Shown here: piece by piece, positions 32,423-41,846 of the stretch
Layout of the letters: each line of letters opens with the position of its first letter
Numbering within the stretch: position 1 is the first letter of the stretch
DNA from: Paraburkholderia fungorum
GTDB lineage: Bacteria > Pseudomonadota > Gammaproteobacteria > Burkholderiales > Burkholderiaceae
Assembly (NCBI RefSeq): GCF_003610895.1
Contig: NZ_MCAS01000068.1
Location: forward strand, 211,149-275,148
Reading direction: 5' to 3'
Length of the DNA stretch: 64,000 bases
Program-made: the position numbers and the translations under genes
The notes under the pieces: model-generated
The model's database searches: none
Told to the model about the DNA's origin: nothing
The model's input: the letters and a program-made list of their open reading frames with translations, nothing else

Positions 32423-35400
32423 TTAGCGCCACCGTATAGGCGACATCGGAATATGAGTGTTATCTCTACCCGACGGGTCGAAATTATGGCCGTGAGCAGT
32501 TCCGTGACTCTCATGGTATTGCGCACAAAGATTCCCTGCGCCGTCAAAATAGTCGACGTCCAGCCCGTTGGGGTTCAGTCTGAATCCGCCCGGTTCATTG
32601 CCCGCTAGAGGTACGCCGCGTGCTAACCCTTCTGGATCCGTGTAGGAGATTGGGTTGCCCCCAACATAAGCATACGCATTCGTCTGCCCACTCGCGTACC
32701 CTATGGAATCTTCGCTGATGAATCTCGCTGTGGCCGGACTGTAATACCGATTCCGATAGTAATACAGCCCCGTCCCATCATTCTCCCGCCCTGTGTACTG
32801 CTGCGAGTTCGGGTCTGCCATCCCGGTCTGCGTCGTCGCCCCATACGGCTCAAACCGGTACTGCGTCTGGCTCTGTTGATTCGCATCTGTCAGCGCAATC
32901 ACATTGTTGTTCGCGTCGCGCAGCACATACCGGTCCTGACTCGCATCGTCTCCGATGCGCCGGAACGTCAGTTCATCCAGCCCGCTTTCCGGATAGGGCG
33001 AAAAGACGCGGATGCGCTGTGACCAGTTCCCGTCCGGCACCATGAAGTTCAGTTCGTCGCCGATCCAGACTGTTTGCATCCGCCGGCCGTTGACCGTGTA
33101 ATCCTTGCGCCGGTTAAACACGTCATAGCTAAAACTCGCGGTCACGCCGCCGCTTATCTGACTCAGCAACTCCTGTTCGTTCCAGCTGTACTGGCTCACG
33201 CCGTCGCTAGCCAGGTTGCCGTTGAGATCGTACGCAAGCGTTTTGCCTGCCCAACGCGTGAGCTGGTTGGCCGCGTTGTACTGTGCGTCGCCTACGGCCT
33301 GCGGCAGATCGACCTTCGCGAGGCTGCCGCCGGCCTTGGTGCGCCGTCCTGCCAGGTCGTATCCATATGTCAGATCGCCAAGCACGCTGCCGTCGACGCG
33401 TTTGTAGGTCACACCGGTCAACTGGCTTGCCGCATCCCACGTGTAGGTCGCGGTGATGCCGTTGGCGAGCGTCGCCTGGATGCGCCGGCCCAGCGGATCA
33501 TATGCATAGCTGAAGATTCGCGGCGCTTCGTCGTTCACCCGATACGCAATCTGCGTGACGCGATGTTCCGCGTCACGGCTGTAGTCCACGGTCGCGCGGT
33601 CCATATCGATGCCGGCCAGGTCTCGCGTATCGGGTGCGTAGCGATATGACCAGATTCCCTGCAGGGCTGGCCAGTCGAAAGTCCGCGTAAGCTTGCCAGT
33701 GAGACGATCGTAGTAAAGGATCGTGCTTGCGATGGACTGGTCCGCATCGGCGTTGCCGCGCTGGCTCGGTCCGTAGTCGCCAATGCCAGTAAGCCTGTCA
33801 AGCGTGTTATCCCAACCGTAGTGCCAGCTCCGACTAACCGCCGCACCAGCGGCCTGCCGGAAGTCGACCTGCTTCGCGCGTCCCGCGGCGTCGTACGTAT
33901 AGGTCCTTACCTGCCCCTTGCGATTGGTCAGCGTTGCTAGTTGACCTGCCGGCGTCCACGCGTATGTCTCACTGCGACCGAGCGGATCGGTTTTGCTCAC
34001 CGGGCGGCCGATCGCGTTGTAGGTGTAGCGAGTCGTCACGCCCTTCGGATCCGATTGACTGAGCAGATGCCCGGCACGATCCCACGTAAAACGGGTCACG
34101 CCGCCCAATGCGTCGGTGATATCCGTAGTCCGGTCCAGCGCGTCGAGCGTGCGCCGGGTCTTGTTGCCCAATGGATCCTGCACGGCCGTCACGCGGCCGG
34201 CAGCGTCGGTTGTGTAGTGCGTGGTGCGGTTCAGCGAATCAGTGAAACCCGTCAGGTCGGCACCGTTGTACTCGTAGCGTGTCACGCCCTTCAGCGCATC
34301 GGTTACCGTGAGCGGGCGACCCTGACTATCATTCGTCAGTGCGGTGCGATTGCCCAGCCGGTCGGTAACGGTCAGCAGGTTGCCGTTCGCGTCGTAGGTA
34401 TAGACAGTGCTCACGCCGCGCTGCGGATCGCCTGCCTGCGCCTCAGTCAGTAACAGGCTGAAGCTGTCGAACGTCCGCGTAACCAGTGTGCCGTACTGGT
34501 CGGCCACGCTCGTACCGTTCCCGTTCGCATCGTAGGTGAACGTGTACTGGCGGTCGGTCGACTCGAGGTTCGTTACGCGACCGTTGGCGTCATAGGTGAA
34601 CGTCTGGACCTGCTCGATGGGTTGCCCAGCGGGATACGCATTGCGCACCACGCGTCCGTTCGCATCGAACGCCAATCGACGGACGCTGCCGCGGCGGTCG
34701 GTCACGTCGGTCTGAGTTACCTTGCCGTCTGCGAAAGTGTAGGTAAAGCCGAACGTACTGCCGTCCGCGAGGGTCTGGAAAGTGACGCGATCGCGGTCAT
34801 CATAGGTATTGACGACCTGAAGATTCCCTTCCGGATCGGTAACGCTCACCAGCCGCGACTTACTGTCCCAGCCGTATTTCCATGCACCGCCGCCCGCGTC
34901 GATCACCTGCGTGAGGCGGTCCTGGCTGTCGTACTCGTAATTCACCTGACGGTTGAGCGGATCAGTCACGCGCGAGATGAGCGGCGTGCCACGTGCGCCC
35001 ACGCTCGACGCGAATGTCAGCGCGCGGCCGTTCGGGCCGGTGACACTGACGATTGCACCTGTATTACTGTCGCGCGCAATCGACACCGTATTGCCGTTAC
35101 GGTCCTGCACACTGCTCAACCGGTACAGACCGTTGACCATGGTGAAGCGTCGCACGCGCCCATCGCGCAGCGTGAGGATCATCGTCGTGCCGTTACGGTC
35201 GCCATTGGCGAGCGTGGCGCGGTAATAGTCCCCCGGACTCGTCAAGTCGTCCCAAACCGTGCTATTGCCGGGGCGCGCACTGAATGGGATACGAACACCG
35301 CTTGGCAGATACCACTCGACCTTCTGACGCACACCGCTGTCGTCTTGCGGGCTCAGCGTCAGATAACTGTCGTAGACGAACGTCGCCCCAACACCGAAGG

Positions 35401-35971
35401 CGCCGGCCATCGGCCGACCCAGCTCGTCGTATGCACTGCTTCGATAGACGCGCGCGAGATCGAGCGCAGTCGTGTCGGCAACGCGCAGATCGTGCGCAAC
35501 CAGATGGAACTGTCCGGTGTACAGCTTGACCGGATCGCCACCCGAGGTACTGCTGCCACATCCAGCCGTGGCACTGCCCGCACATCCGCCGTTGTTTGTA
35601 TCGCCGCCAGGGCTCCCTGCACCGCCACTACCACCGCTGCCGCCAATACTTCCGAAGCTACCATCAGGATTGTCGCCATCGCTGTTGCCGCCATCATCCG
35701 GCGACGGCGACTCGTCCGTGCCGCCAGGCGAACGTCCGGCGCAGTAGTTAGCAATAGCGCCCGTGTTGTAGCAAGCCATGCCAAGCCTGCCCGTTGTAGC
35801 CTTCATGATGCAAGCGGGATCGCCCGGATAGGCCCCCGCCGCAGCATACTGCTCGGCACAACTCTCCGCGCGCGCATGCGAAGCCGCAAACCACGACATC
35901 AGCACAAAGAGAAATAGAACGAATGGGCGCCGCAGCGCACGACGTGCCGCAAAGGCATCGATGGATTGCAT
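32423..35971 (-). CDS. secreted Rhs/YD-repeat polymorphic toxin
   Basis: 1182 residues. Sec signal peptide (1-35, ending ASHARA), a Cys-containing region (36-75), a Gly/Ser/Asp/Asn-rich linker (76-150), GDPVKLYTGQF as in the DUF6531 start of Rhs barrels, about 20 YD/RHS repeats (200-1040), the conserved tip YYYRNRYYSPATARFISED...DPEGL ending at 1116, then a 66-residue toxin (DVDYFDGAGN, QYHESHGTAHGHNFD, HIPMSPI). The toxin family is unknown to me; its His cluster suggests a metal-dependent nuclease. A signal peptide and no VgrG/PAAR partner argue against T6SS delivery. The start lacks a good ribosome site. Confidence 0.85.
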   Translation of the reverse strand: MQSIDAFAARRALRRPFVLFLFVLMSWFAASHARAESCAEQYAAAGAYPGDPACIMKATTGRLGMACYNTGAIANYCAGRSPGGTDESPSPDDGGNSDGDNPDGSFGSIGGSGGSGGAGSPGGDTNNGGCAGSATAGCGSSTSGGDPVKLYTGQFHLVAHDLRVADTTALDLARVYRSSAYDELGRPMAGAFGVGATFVYDSYLTLSPQDDSGVRQKVEWYLPSGVRIPFSARPGNSTVWDDLTSPGDYYRATLANGDRNGTTMILTLRDGRVRRFTMVNGLYRLSSVQDRNGNTVSIARDSNTGAIVSVTGPNGRALTFASSVGARGTPLISRVTDPLNRQVNYEYDSQDRLTQVIDAGGGAWKYGWDSKSRLVSVTDPEGNLQVVNTYDDRDRVTFQTLADGSTFGFTYTFADGKVTQTDVTDRRGSVRRLAFDANGRVVRNAYPAGQPIEQVQTFTYDANGRVTNLESTDRQYTFTYDANGNGTSVADQYGTLVTRTFDSFSLLLTEAQAGDPQRGVSTVYTYDANGNLLTVTDRLGNRTALTNDSQGRPLTVTDALKGVTRYEYNGADLTGFTDSLNRTTHYTTDAAGRVTAVQDPLGNKTRRTLDALDRTTDITDALGGVTRFTWDRAGHLLSQSDPKGVTTRYTYNAIGRPVSKTDPLGRSETYAWTPAGQLATLTNRKGQVRTYTYDAAGRAKQVDFRQAAGAAVSRSWHYGWDNTLDRLTGIGDYGPSQRGNADADQSIASTILYYDRLTGKLTRTFDWPALQGIWSYRYAPDTRDLAGIDMDRATVDYSRDAEHRVTQIAYRVNDEAPRIFSYAYDPLGRRIQATLANGITATYTWDAASQLTGVTYKRVDGSVLGDLTYGYDLAGRRTKAGGSLAKVDLPQAVGDAQYNAANQLTRWAGKTLAYDLNGNLASDGVSQYSWNEQELLSQISGGVTASFSYDVFNRRKDYTVNGRRMQTVWIGDELNFMVPDGNWSQRIRVFSPYPESGLDELTFRRIGDDASQDRYVLRDANNNVIALTDANQQSQTQYRFEPYGATTQTGMADPNSQQYTGRENDGTGLYYYRNRYYSPATARFISEDSIGYASGQTNAYAYVGGNPISYTDPEGLARGVPLAGNEPGGFRLNPNGLDVDYFDGAGNLCAQYHESHGTAHGHNFDPSGRDNTHIPMSPIRWR

Positions 35972-36015
35972 GGTGATCTGAAAAGACTGAAAGGAGGTAA
36001 GCCGCAGCGGGCGGT

Positions 36016-36345
36016 TTATCGCAAGCTGGCTTGAGCCGAGATGGGCGAAACAGGCGAACTGTCGCTTGTCGATGCTCGCAAAGAATCCGCGCCGCCCATC
36101 GGCGACGCCGCGGACAGCGTCCCCTGCCTTCGAATCGCCGTGATATTTCCGGCTGCGTCGTAGTCGTAATACGCGGTAGCGCCCGCGACCGTTACCGAAG
36201 TCAGGCGACCCAATGCGTCATACCCGTATGTAATGTCATCGGCATGGGCCGACAGTATTGGCGTGGCCAGACAAACCACAGCGCAACAACTAGCCAGGCG
36301 CGCAGCGAGCACGCAGTGAAGTCGGCGCCCAGATAGATCGATCAT
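36016..36345 (-). CDS. small exported single-YD-repeat protein
   Basis: 109 residues: signal peptide (to about 36, SAHA-DD), one YD repeat (ITYGYDALGRLTSVTVAGATAYYDYDAAGNITAIRR) and a Ser/Ala-rich tail. The ATG at 36345 has GGGAG six bases upstream, better placed than an ATG two codons earlier. It lies 44 bases upstream of the Rhs gene on the same strand, so it is probably the first gene of the toxin operon. It could be a structural cap or chaperone for the Rhs shell, or a duplicate of repeats from a once larger gene. Confidence 0.7.
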   Translation of the reverse strand: MIDLSGRRLHCVLAARLASCCAVVCLATPILSAHADDITYGYDALGRLTSVTVAGATAYYDYDAAGNITAIRRQGTLSAASPMGGADSLRASTSDSSPVSPISAQASLR

Positions 36346-36480
36346 CAACATCTCCCAACTTTATTTATAGGTTGACTAATCAAATGGAAGATATTGAAAA
36401 ACGAAATAGATTTATAGAGGATTGTTCTCTATCTGAGTAGTAGATGTCTGAAACAGTGACAGTAAAATGATCGTTCTCTG
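36346..36480 (-). promoter_or_regulatory. AT-rich region upstream of the Rhs operon
   Basis: About 135 bases much richer in A and T than the neighbourhood, directly upstream of the first Rhs operon gene. It should contain the promoter; the base composition suggests silencing by an H-NS/MvaT-like protein. No single -35/-10 pair stands out. Confidence 0.35.
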
Positions 36481-36559
36481 TCGGAGCGCAATTTGATCAA
36501 CCGAGTGCATTGATCGCGTATGTCAGCGAGCTGCATCGGTACGTGCATTACCGTCCCCC

Positions 36560-36592
36560 AAAAACAAAGGGCGCACCACCCAGTGCGCCCTT
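36560..36592 (-). terminator. Rho-independent terminator of the catabolic operon
   Basis: Perfect ten-base stem AAGGGCGCAC/GTGCGCCCTT with a six-base loop; on the minus strand it is followed by TGTTTTTTG. It lies 50 bases after the MFS transporter stop and closes the 13.5-kb operon. Confidence 0.85.
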
Positions 36593-36644
36593 CATCTCCC
36601 TGCCATTGCGGTTCTACTTCTACATCAACCGCCCACCAGAACCA

Positions 36645-38048
36645 TCAAGCCTCAAGCTGCTCCAGCACCTTCCCCTTGGTCTCAATCCCAAGAAAGTGCA
36701 CCGCAATCGCCGCAATAAACGGCACGGCCGCGAGAATATAAAACGCCACCTGCAGATTGCCGCCGATCATCGTCTTCGACACGATGGCCGGCGCGAAGAT
36801 CGCCGCCACCTTCAGCCACGCGCCGCCCACACCGCAGCCCATCGCGCGGATGCTGGTCGGATACAGTTCCGGCGTGTACACGTAAGCCGTGATGAAGCCA
36901 CAAGCGAGGAAGCCGAGCGCAAATGCGCAGCACGTCGCCACCACATACACCGACGCGCCGTGGAACACACCCGCAAGGAGCAACGACAGCGCACACGCCA
37001 CGAACGACAAATTGATAATCGGCTTGCGACCCACCTTGTCGACCAGCAGCGCGCAAGTCAGCGAACCCACCACACCCAGCACCGAAGCCGCCACCGCCAG
37101 ATTCAACGCCAATTGCAGCGGCGCGTGATAGACCGTGCGATAGATCGTCGGCAACCAGGTCGACAGACCATATTGAATGAAGCCGCAGGTAATCCACAGC
37201 ATCGCGACCGCCATCGTGCGCTTCAGATAGGCCGCCCCGAACAGGTCACTCATACGACGTTTCGGATGACGATTGGCCATCGCTTCAAACTCGGCCGCAT
37301 TGGCAACCGGCGGCAGCGAACCCTTCACAGCGCGCTCGAAAGCATGCACCGCTACATCGGCATCGGCCATCCGTTCGCGTTCCGCCAACCAGCGCGGCGA
37401 TTCGGGCACCAGCTTGCGCAGCACGAAGAACAGAATCAACGGCATGCCGCCGATGAAGTACATCGCCTGCCAGCCGAAACGCGGCACGATCCACGCACCC
37501 AACGCGTTCGAGGCGAGCAAACCAACCGGAAAAACGATTTCATACAGCAGCACAAAACGCCCACGGCCATGCGCACGGCTGATCTCGTTGATATAGGTCG
37601 CCGCTACCGGCAATTCCCCACCGAGCCCTAGCCCTTGAACCACTCGCAGCGCGACGAACACCGCAAAGGTCGGCGCAAAACCGCACGCAATACTCGTAAT
37701 GCCGATGATCCCCGAACTCAACGCAATCGCCTTCACCCGGCCCTTGCGCTCCGCGTACCACGGAAACACGAACGCACCGATCAACTGGCCGATCGAGCCC
37801 GAGCCGATCAGGAAGCCAATTTCCCACGGCGTCAGATGCCATTTCGCAATCAGGATCGGCAACGTGGCCGCGATCGCGATCACATCGAAACCGTCGAAGA
37901 ACGTCGCGAGACCGATCAGTATGCGCGCGCGCACCTGCATCGCATTCTTCGGCAGGCGCTCGAGACGCGCGATGATCGAGCCCCGGGTCACGGGGCCTGA
38001 GACACCGGCGCTGCTGCGGTCCCCCATAGTGTTGTCGATGGTTCTCAT
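36645..38048 (-). CDS. MFS transporter, aromatic acid:H+ symporter-like
   Basis: 467 residues from ATG 38048 (an alternative ATG lies at 38081). Twelve membrane segments; the motif after TM2 is WYAERKGRVKAI and after TM8 VDKVGRKPIIN, with GFDVIAIA in TM1 (DGFD as in PcaK/BenK-type aromatic acid carriers) and PESPRWL before the central loop as in the sugar-transporter family. It is the last gene of the operon and should import the pathway's substrate. The long central loop (230-270) is typical. Confidence 0.82.
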   Translation of the reverse strand: MRTIDNTMGDRSSAGVSGPVTRGSIIARLERLPKNAMQVRARILIGLATFFDGFDVIAIAATLPILIAKWHLTPWEIGFLIGSGSIGQLIGAFVFPWYAERKGRVKAIALSSGIIGITSIACGFAPTFAVFVALRVVQGLGLGGELPVAATYINEISRAHGRGRFVLLYEIVFPVGLLASNALGAWIVPRFGWQAMYFIGGMPLILFFVLRKLVPESPRWLAERERMADADVAVHAFERAVKGSLPPVANAAEFEAMANRHPKRRMSDLFGAAYLKRTMAVAMLWITCGFIQYGLSTWLPTIYRTVYHAPLQLALNLAVAASVLGVVGSLTCALLVDKVGRKPIINLSFVACALSLLLAGVFHGASVYVVATCCAFALGFLACGFITAYVYTPELYPTSIRAMGCGVGGAWLKVAAIFAPAIVSKTMIGGNLQVAFYILAAVPFIAAIAVHFLGIETKGKVLEQLEA

Positions 38049-38073
38049 GCCGTGGTGCCGTCCGTAGATGTGG

Positions 38074-39339
38074 TTAGGCAAGCGCCGTTGAGGCGTCGGT
38101 CAGGGTGGCAAGGTCGATAGTCCGGCCCTGGTTCATCCACTTGCGCGACAGTTTCAGTTCGCGCGGCGTGTTGATGGCGATCACGCCGCGAATCGCGCCG
38201 TCTTCCAGATGAAATAGCGTGGCGCGTTTGCCCTGCAGCTCGCCACGTATGGCAAGTTGTGCATCGTCCGGAATGTCGCCGAGGATTTGCAGATTGACGT
38301 CGTACTGGTCGGACCAGAACCACGGAATGTCCGCATACGGTTCGAACTTGCCGAGCAACGCTTTCGCCACCGAGATCGCCTGGTTCTGCGCGTTGGCCCA
38401 CGATTCGAGCCGCACGCGGCGCTTCAGCCACGCGCTCGGATGATTCGCGACGTCGCCGCACGCAAAGATGCGCGGATCGTCGGTCGCGCCGAAATGATCG
38501 ACGACGATGCCGTTCTCCACCTTGATACCCGCGGCTTCCGCCAGCGCCGTATGCGGCGCAAGGCCGACGCCGGCAACCGCGAAATCGGCGTCCAGGGTGG
38601 CGCCATCAGCGAAGGTGGCGCGAATGCGGTTGGCGTCGTTCGGATGATCTGCAATCGACACCAGCGATGCGTTCAACCGCACGTCCACGCCATTCGCGCG
38701 ATGCAATTGCAGCAGAAAATCCGACACCATCGGCGGCAGCGAGCGGGCGCACAGGCGCGGCGCGCCTTCCACCACGCTCGCCTCCACGCCGAGCTTGCGC
38801 GCCGTAGCCGCGACTTCGAGGCCGATCCAGCCACCACCCACGACGAGCACGCGCTTGCTTGCGCGCAACCGTTCGCCGAGCGCAACCGCTTCGTCCAGCG
38901 TGCGCAGATAGGTGACATGCGCGGTCTTCACGAGCGAATCCGGCAAGCGGCGCGCCGCGCCGCCGGTGGCGATCACAAGCCGGTCGTATTGCACTTCACG
39001 GCCCGACTGCGTGCGCACCACGCGTTGCGCACAATCAATCGATGTCGCGCAGTCCGGCTGCCATGCTTCGACGTTCAGCGCGTCGAAATCGCCAGGCGTC
39101 ACGAGCCGCACGGTTTCGATATCGGCTTCGCCTGAGAGCACAGCCTTCGACAGCGGCGGGCGCTCGTAGGGCAAATGAATCTCATCGGCGATCATCACGA
39201 GGCGGCCGTCGAAGCCTTCCTTGCGCAACGTCTTCACAACCCAACCCGCCGCCTGACCACCGCCGATCACGACGATCGTGCGCGGCGCTTCGAGTCCGGC
39301 ATGCGCGGCTTGCGCCTTCTCAGCAGCAGCGTCAGTCAT
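38074..39339 (-). CDS. ferredoxin reductase of the Rieske oxygenase system
   Basis: 421 residues, FAD/NAD-binding reductase of the rhodocoxin/BphA4 group. FAD motif GGGQAAG (26-32), LPYERPPLSK, NAD motif GGGWIGLE, FACGDVA for the FAD ribityl end, and a C-terminal Reductase_C domain (LESWANAQNQA, WFWSDQYD). It passes electrons from NAD(P)H to the ferredoxin at the other end of the operon. Overlaps the extradiol dioxygenase gene by 8 bases. Confidence 0.85.
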   Translation of the reverse strand: MTDAAAEKAQAAHAGLEAPRTIVVIGGGQAAGWVVKTLRKEGFDGRLVMIADEIHLPYERPPLSKAVLSGEADIETVRLVTPGDFDALNVEAWQPDCATSIDCAQRVVRTQSGREVQYDRLVIATGGAARRLPDSLVKTAHVTYLRTLDEAVALGERLRASKRVLVVGGGWIGLEVAATARKLGVEASVVEGAPRLCARSLPPMVSDFLLQLHRANGVDVRLNASLVSIADHPNDANRIRATFADGATLDADFAVAGVGLAPHTALAEAAGIKVENGIVVDHFGATDDPRIFACGDVANHPSAWLKRRVRLESWANAQNQAISVAKALLGKFEPYADIPWFWSDQYDVNLQILGDIPDDAQLAIRGELQGKRATLFHLEDGAIRGVIAINTPRELKLSRKWMNQGRTIDLATLTDASTALA

Positions 39340-40297
39340 TTTTCCGCTCCGTCATGAACTTGCCTTCCGGCGCCTTCGCGTTTTTCTGGCGACGCGTATT
39401 GCCGTCGATGCCACCGTCGATCGCCCATTCGGCGAACACGGTCGGACCGGGTTCGAAATCGCGCGGCTGCCATTCAGGCGTGAGCTGGTCTTCGTCGGCG
39501 TAGTACTCGATCAAACCGCCGGCCGGATTCTGGAAGTACCAGAAGTACGCCGACGAAACCGGATGACGTCCCGGACCGAGTTGCGTATCCCAACCGCAAC
39601 GGCTGACCTGCATGCCGCCACCGAACACTTCGTGAATATCGCGTACGGTGAACGCGACGTGATTGAGACCGCGCTTACCGCCTGGCAATGCGAGCAGGAA
39701 GATGTCGTGGTGGCCGCCGTGCGGTGCGCAGCGCATGAATGCGCCGCGGCCAGGATAACGGTCCGACATTTCGAAGCCGAGCAGTTCCTGGTAAAACTTT
39801 TCCTGTGCCGCGAGTTGATTCGTGAAGAACACCACGTGACCCACTTCAACCGGTTCGGCACGTTCGTAGATCGGCGACGGTTGATCGACGCGCAGCGTTT
39901 GCCCCCATACGTTCGAAGGCGAGCCGTGAATATCGAGCGTACGCTTGCGGGTCACTTCAACGCGAATCGCCATGCCGTTCGGATCGATACAGCCCACGGC
40001 GTCTGCCGTTTCGAAATGACCCGGCTGTCCGGCGAAGCGGCCGCGCAATTCGTCGAGCTCCGCTTTCGTTGCCACGCCCCACGTCACTTCGCGCAGCGTC
40101 GGACCGTCTTCGAACGCAGGAGGCAGCGACGGATCGTTCGCGTCGACTGCCAGTACCGTGCAGCCGTTCAGCGTTTCGAAGCGAGCGTGCGTTTCGTCGT
40201 GCGCGATCTCTTTCAAGCCCCAATCCGCGAAGAAACGGCGGCAGGTGGCGAGATCCGTCACGCCGTAAATAATCTGTTCAATGCCGAGAATCGTCAT
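39332..40297 (-). CDS. extradiol ring-cleavage dioxygenase (VOC, two-domain)
   Basis: 321 residues, type I extradiol dioxygenase with two vicinal-oxygen-chelate domains. The Fe(II) facial triad is H154 (EVGHVVF), H213 (LNHVAF) and E264 (GLIEYYAD) in the C-terminal domain. It should open a catechol-type ring between C2 and C3, using the product of the Rieske oxygenase and SDR. The C-terminal 45 residues (EFEPG...NTRRQKNAKAPEG) extend beyond the usual domain. Gene overlaps the reductase start. Confidence 0.82.
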   Translation of the reverse strand: MTILGIEQIIYGVTDLATCRRFFADWGLKEIAHDETHARFETLNGCTVLAVDANDPSLPPAFEDGPTLREVTWGVATKAELDELRGRFAGQPGHFETADAVGCIDPNGMAIRVEVTRKRTLDIHGSPSNVWGQTLRVDQPSPIYERAEPVEVGHVVFFTNQLAAQEKFYQELLGFEMSDRYPGRGAFMRCAPHGGHHDIFLLALPGGKRGLNHVAFTVRDIHEVFGGGMQVSRCGWDTQLGPGRHPVSSAYFWYFQNPAGGLIEYYADEDQLTPEWQPRDFEPGPTVFAEWAIDGGIDGNTRRQKNAKAPEGKFMTERKND

Positions 40298-40315
40298 ACC
40301 GTGCCTCTTGCGTAT

Positions 40316-41806
40316 TTAGTTCGCCCACGCCAGCGGCGCGTCGTTCAAGCCCCAGTAGAGGCTCTTCTGCTGCATGTATTCGCGGATGCCGAGACGGCCC
40401 TTCTCGCGTCCCATGCCGCTCTCCTTCCAGCCGCTGAACGGCGTCGAGATCGAGAACAGCTTGTAGGTATTGATCCAGATGGTGCCGGCCTCAAGCGCGC
40501 GCGCGATCCGGTAGGCGCGTTTGTAATCGCGCGTCCAGATGCCGGCGGCGAGACCAAACACGCTGTTGTTAGCTTCCTTCAGCAGCGCGGCTTCGTCGTC
40601 GAACGGCATGGCAACCAGCACCGGGCCGAAGATTTCTTCCTGGCAGATGCGGGCGTCGTTCGTGAGGCCTTCGAGGATCGTCGGCTGAAAATAAGTGCCC
40701 TGTTCGCGGCCATCGCCCACCGGACGCTCGCCGCCGCACAGCAGACGGCCGCCCTCTTCCAGACCCAATGCGACGTAACGTTCGACCGTCTCGCGATGCG
40801 CCGCGGTAATCAGCGGACCCATCTGCGTCTCGACACGCGACGGATCGCCGACGCGCAGCTTGCGGGCGCCTTCCGCGAGGCGTTTCATGAAGGCGTCGTA
40901 GATCGAGCGCTGCACGAAGAGGCGCGAGCCCGCGATGCACGCTTCACCCGACGAACTGAAAATGCCGTACAGCACGCCGTTCACTGCGTGGTCGAGATCG
41001 GCGTCGTCGAACACGATGGTCGGCGACTTGCCGCCCAGCTCGAGCGAGACCGGCATCAGCTTGTCCGCGGCGATGCGCGCGATACCACGGCCTACTTCGG
41101 TGCCGCCCGTGAACGACACTTTCTTGACCAACGGATGGCGAACCAGCACATCGCCGATCACCGAGCCCTTACCTGGCACCACACTGATCACACCCTTCGG
41201 CACGCCGGCTTCTTCGCAGATGCGAGCCAATGCCAGCGACACCAGCGGCGTGACCTCAGCGGGTTTCAATACCACCGCGTTGCCGCCTGCCAGCGCCGGA
41301 GCCAGTTTCTGCGCGTCCGAGGCAATCGGCGAATTCCACGGCGTAATCGCCGCGATCACACCAATCGGCTCGTAGATGCTCATCGTCAGATAGTCGCCAC
41401 GCGAAGGCGTGACGTCTTCGTCGAGCGTTTCGAGGCACGCCGCGAAATAGCGGAACGTGTTGGCCGCGCTCGCCACCAGCACGCGCGTTTCGCCGATCGG
41501 CTTGCCGTTGTCGCGGCGCTGCAATTGCGCGAGCGCTTCGTGACGCGCCATGATCAGATCGGCGATGCGATACAGAATCAGCGCGCGTTGATGCGGCTTC
41601 AGACCCGACCAGTCCGCGCGGCGCCAGGCGATATCCGCGGCTTCCACGGCTTCGCGAGCGTCGTCGGCATTGGCCGTCGAGATTTCCATGTTGACCGACT
41701 GATCCGCCGGATACAGGCTTTTGTACGGGTTGCCACGCCCTTGCCGCCATTCGCCGCCGATGAAAATATCGCCGGTGGGCACGAGGCTGGTATCGAAGTG
41801 AGTCAT
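40316..41806 (-). CDS. NAD(P)+-dependent aldehyde dehydrogenase
   Basis: 496 residues, complete ALDH fold. Cofactor motif FTGGTEVGRGI, catalytic Glu in LELGGKSP and nucleophile Cys in GEACIAGSRL are present, and the C-terminal signature SGWKESGMGREKG is kept. In this operon it may oxidise a semialdehyde made by ring cleavage or by the TPP enzyme. It resembles betaine/2-hydroxymuconic semialdehyde dehydrogenases only in general. Forty bases separate it from the aspartate dehydrogenase-like gene. Confidence 0.88.
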   Translation of the reverse strand: MTHFDTSLVPTGDIFIGGEWRQGRGNPYKSLYPADQSVNMEISTANADDAREAVEAADIAWRRADWSGLKPHQRALILYRIADLIMARHEALAQLQRRDNGKPIGETRVLVASAANTFRYFAACLETLDEDVTPSRGDYLTMSIYEPIGVIAAITPWNSPIASDAQKLAPALAGGNAVVLKPAEVTPLVSLALARICEEAGVPKGVISVVPGKGSVIGDVLVRHPLVKKVSFTGGTEVGRGIARIAADKLMPVSLELGGKSPTIVFDDADLDHAVNGVLYGIFSSSGEACIAGSRLFVQRSIYDAFMKRLAEGARKLRVGDPSRVETQMGPLITAAHRETVERYVALGLEEGGRLLCGGERPVGDGREQGTYFQPTILEGLTNDARICQEEIFGPVLVAMPFDDEAALLKEANNSVFGLAAGIWTRDYKRAYRIARALEAGTIWINTYKLFSISTPFSGWKESGMGREKGRLGIREYMQQKSLYWGLNDAPLAWAN

Positions 41807-41846
41807 GTCGGTCGTTCCGGTTTGCTTCAGCTAATCAGCTAATGTC

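Noticed and set aside
33000..35300. Internal repeats of the Rhs gene as a mobile or tandem DNA repeat
   Set aside because: They are degenerate YD-repeat codons of one protein, not DNA-level repeats.
35985..36000. GGAGG-like ribosome site near the Rhs start
   Set aside because: The AAGGAGG lies on the plus strand, opposite to the gene's direction, and no plus-strand gene follows it.
39278..41842. Very long open frame on the plus strand opposite the dioxygenase and aldehyde dehydrogenase genes
   Set aside because: Antisense shadow caused by high GC: Arg/His/Ala-rich, no motif, and the opposite strand carries well-recognised enzymes.
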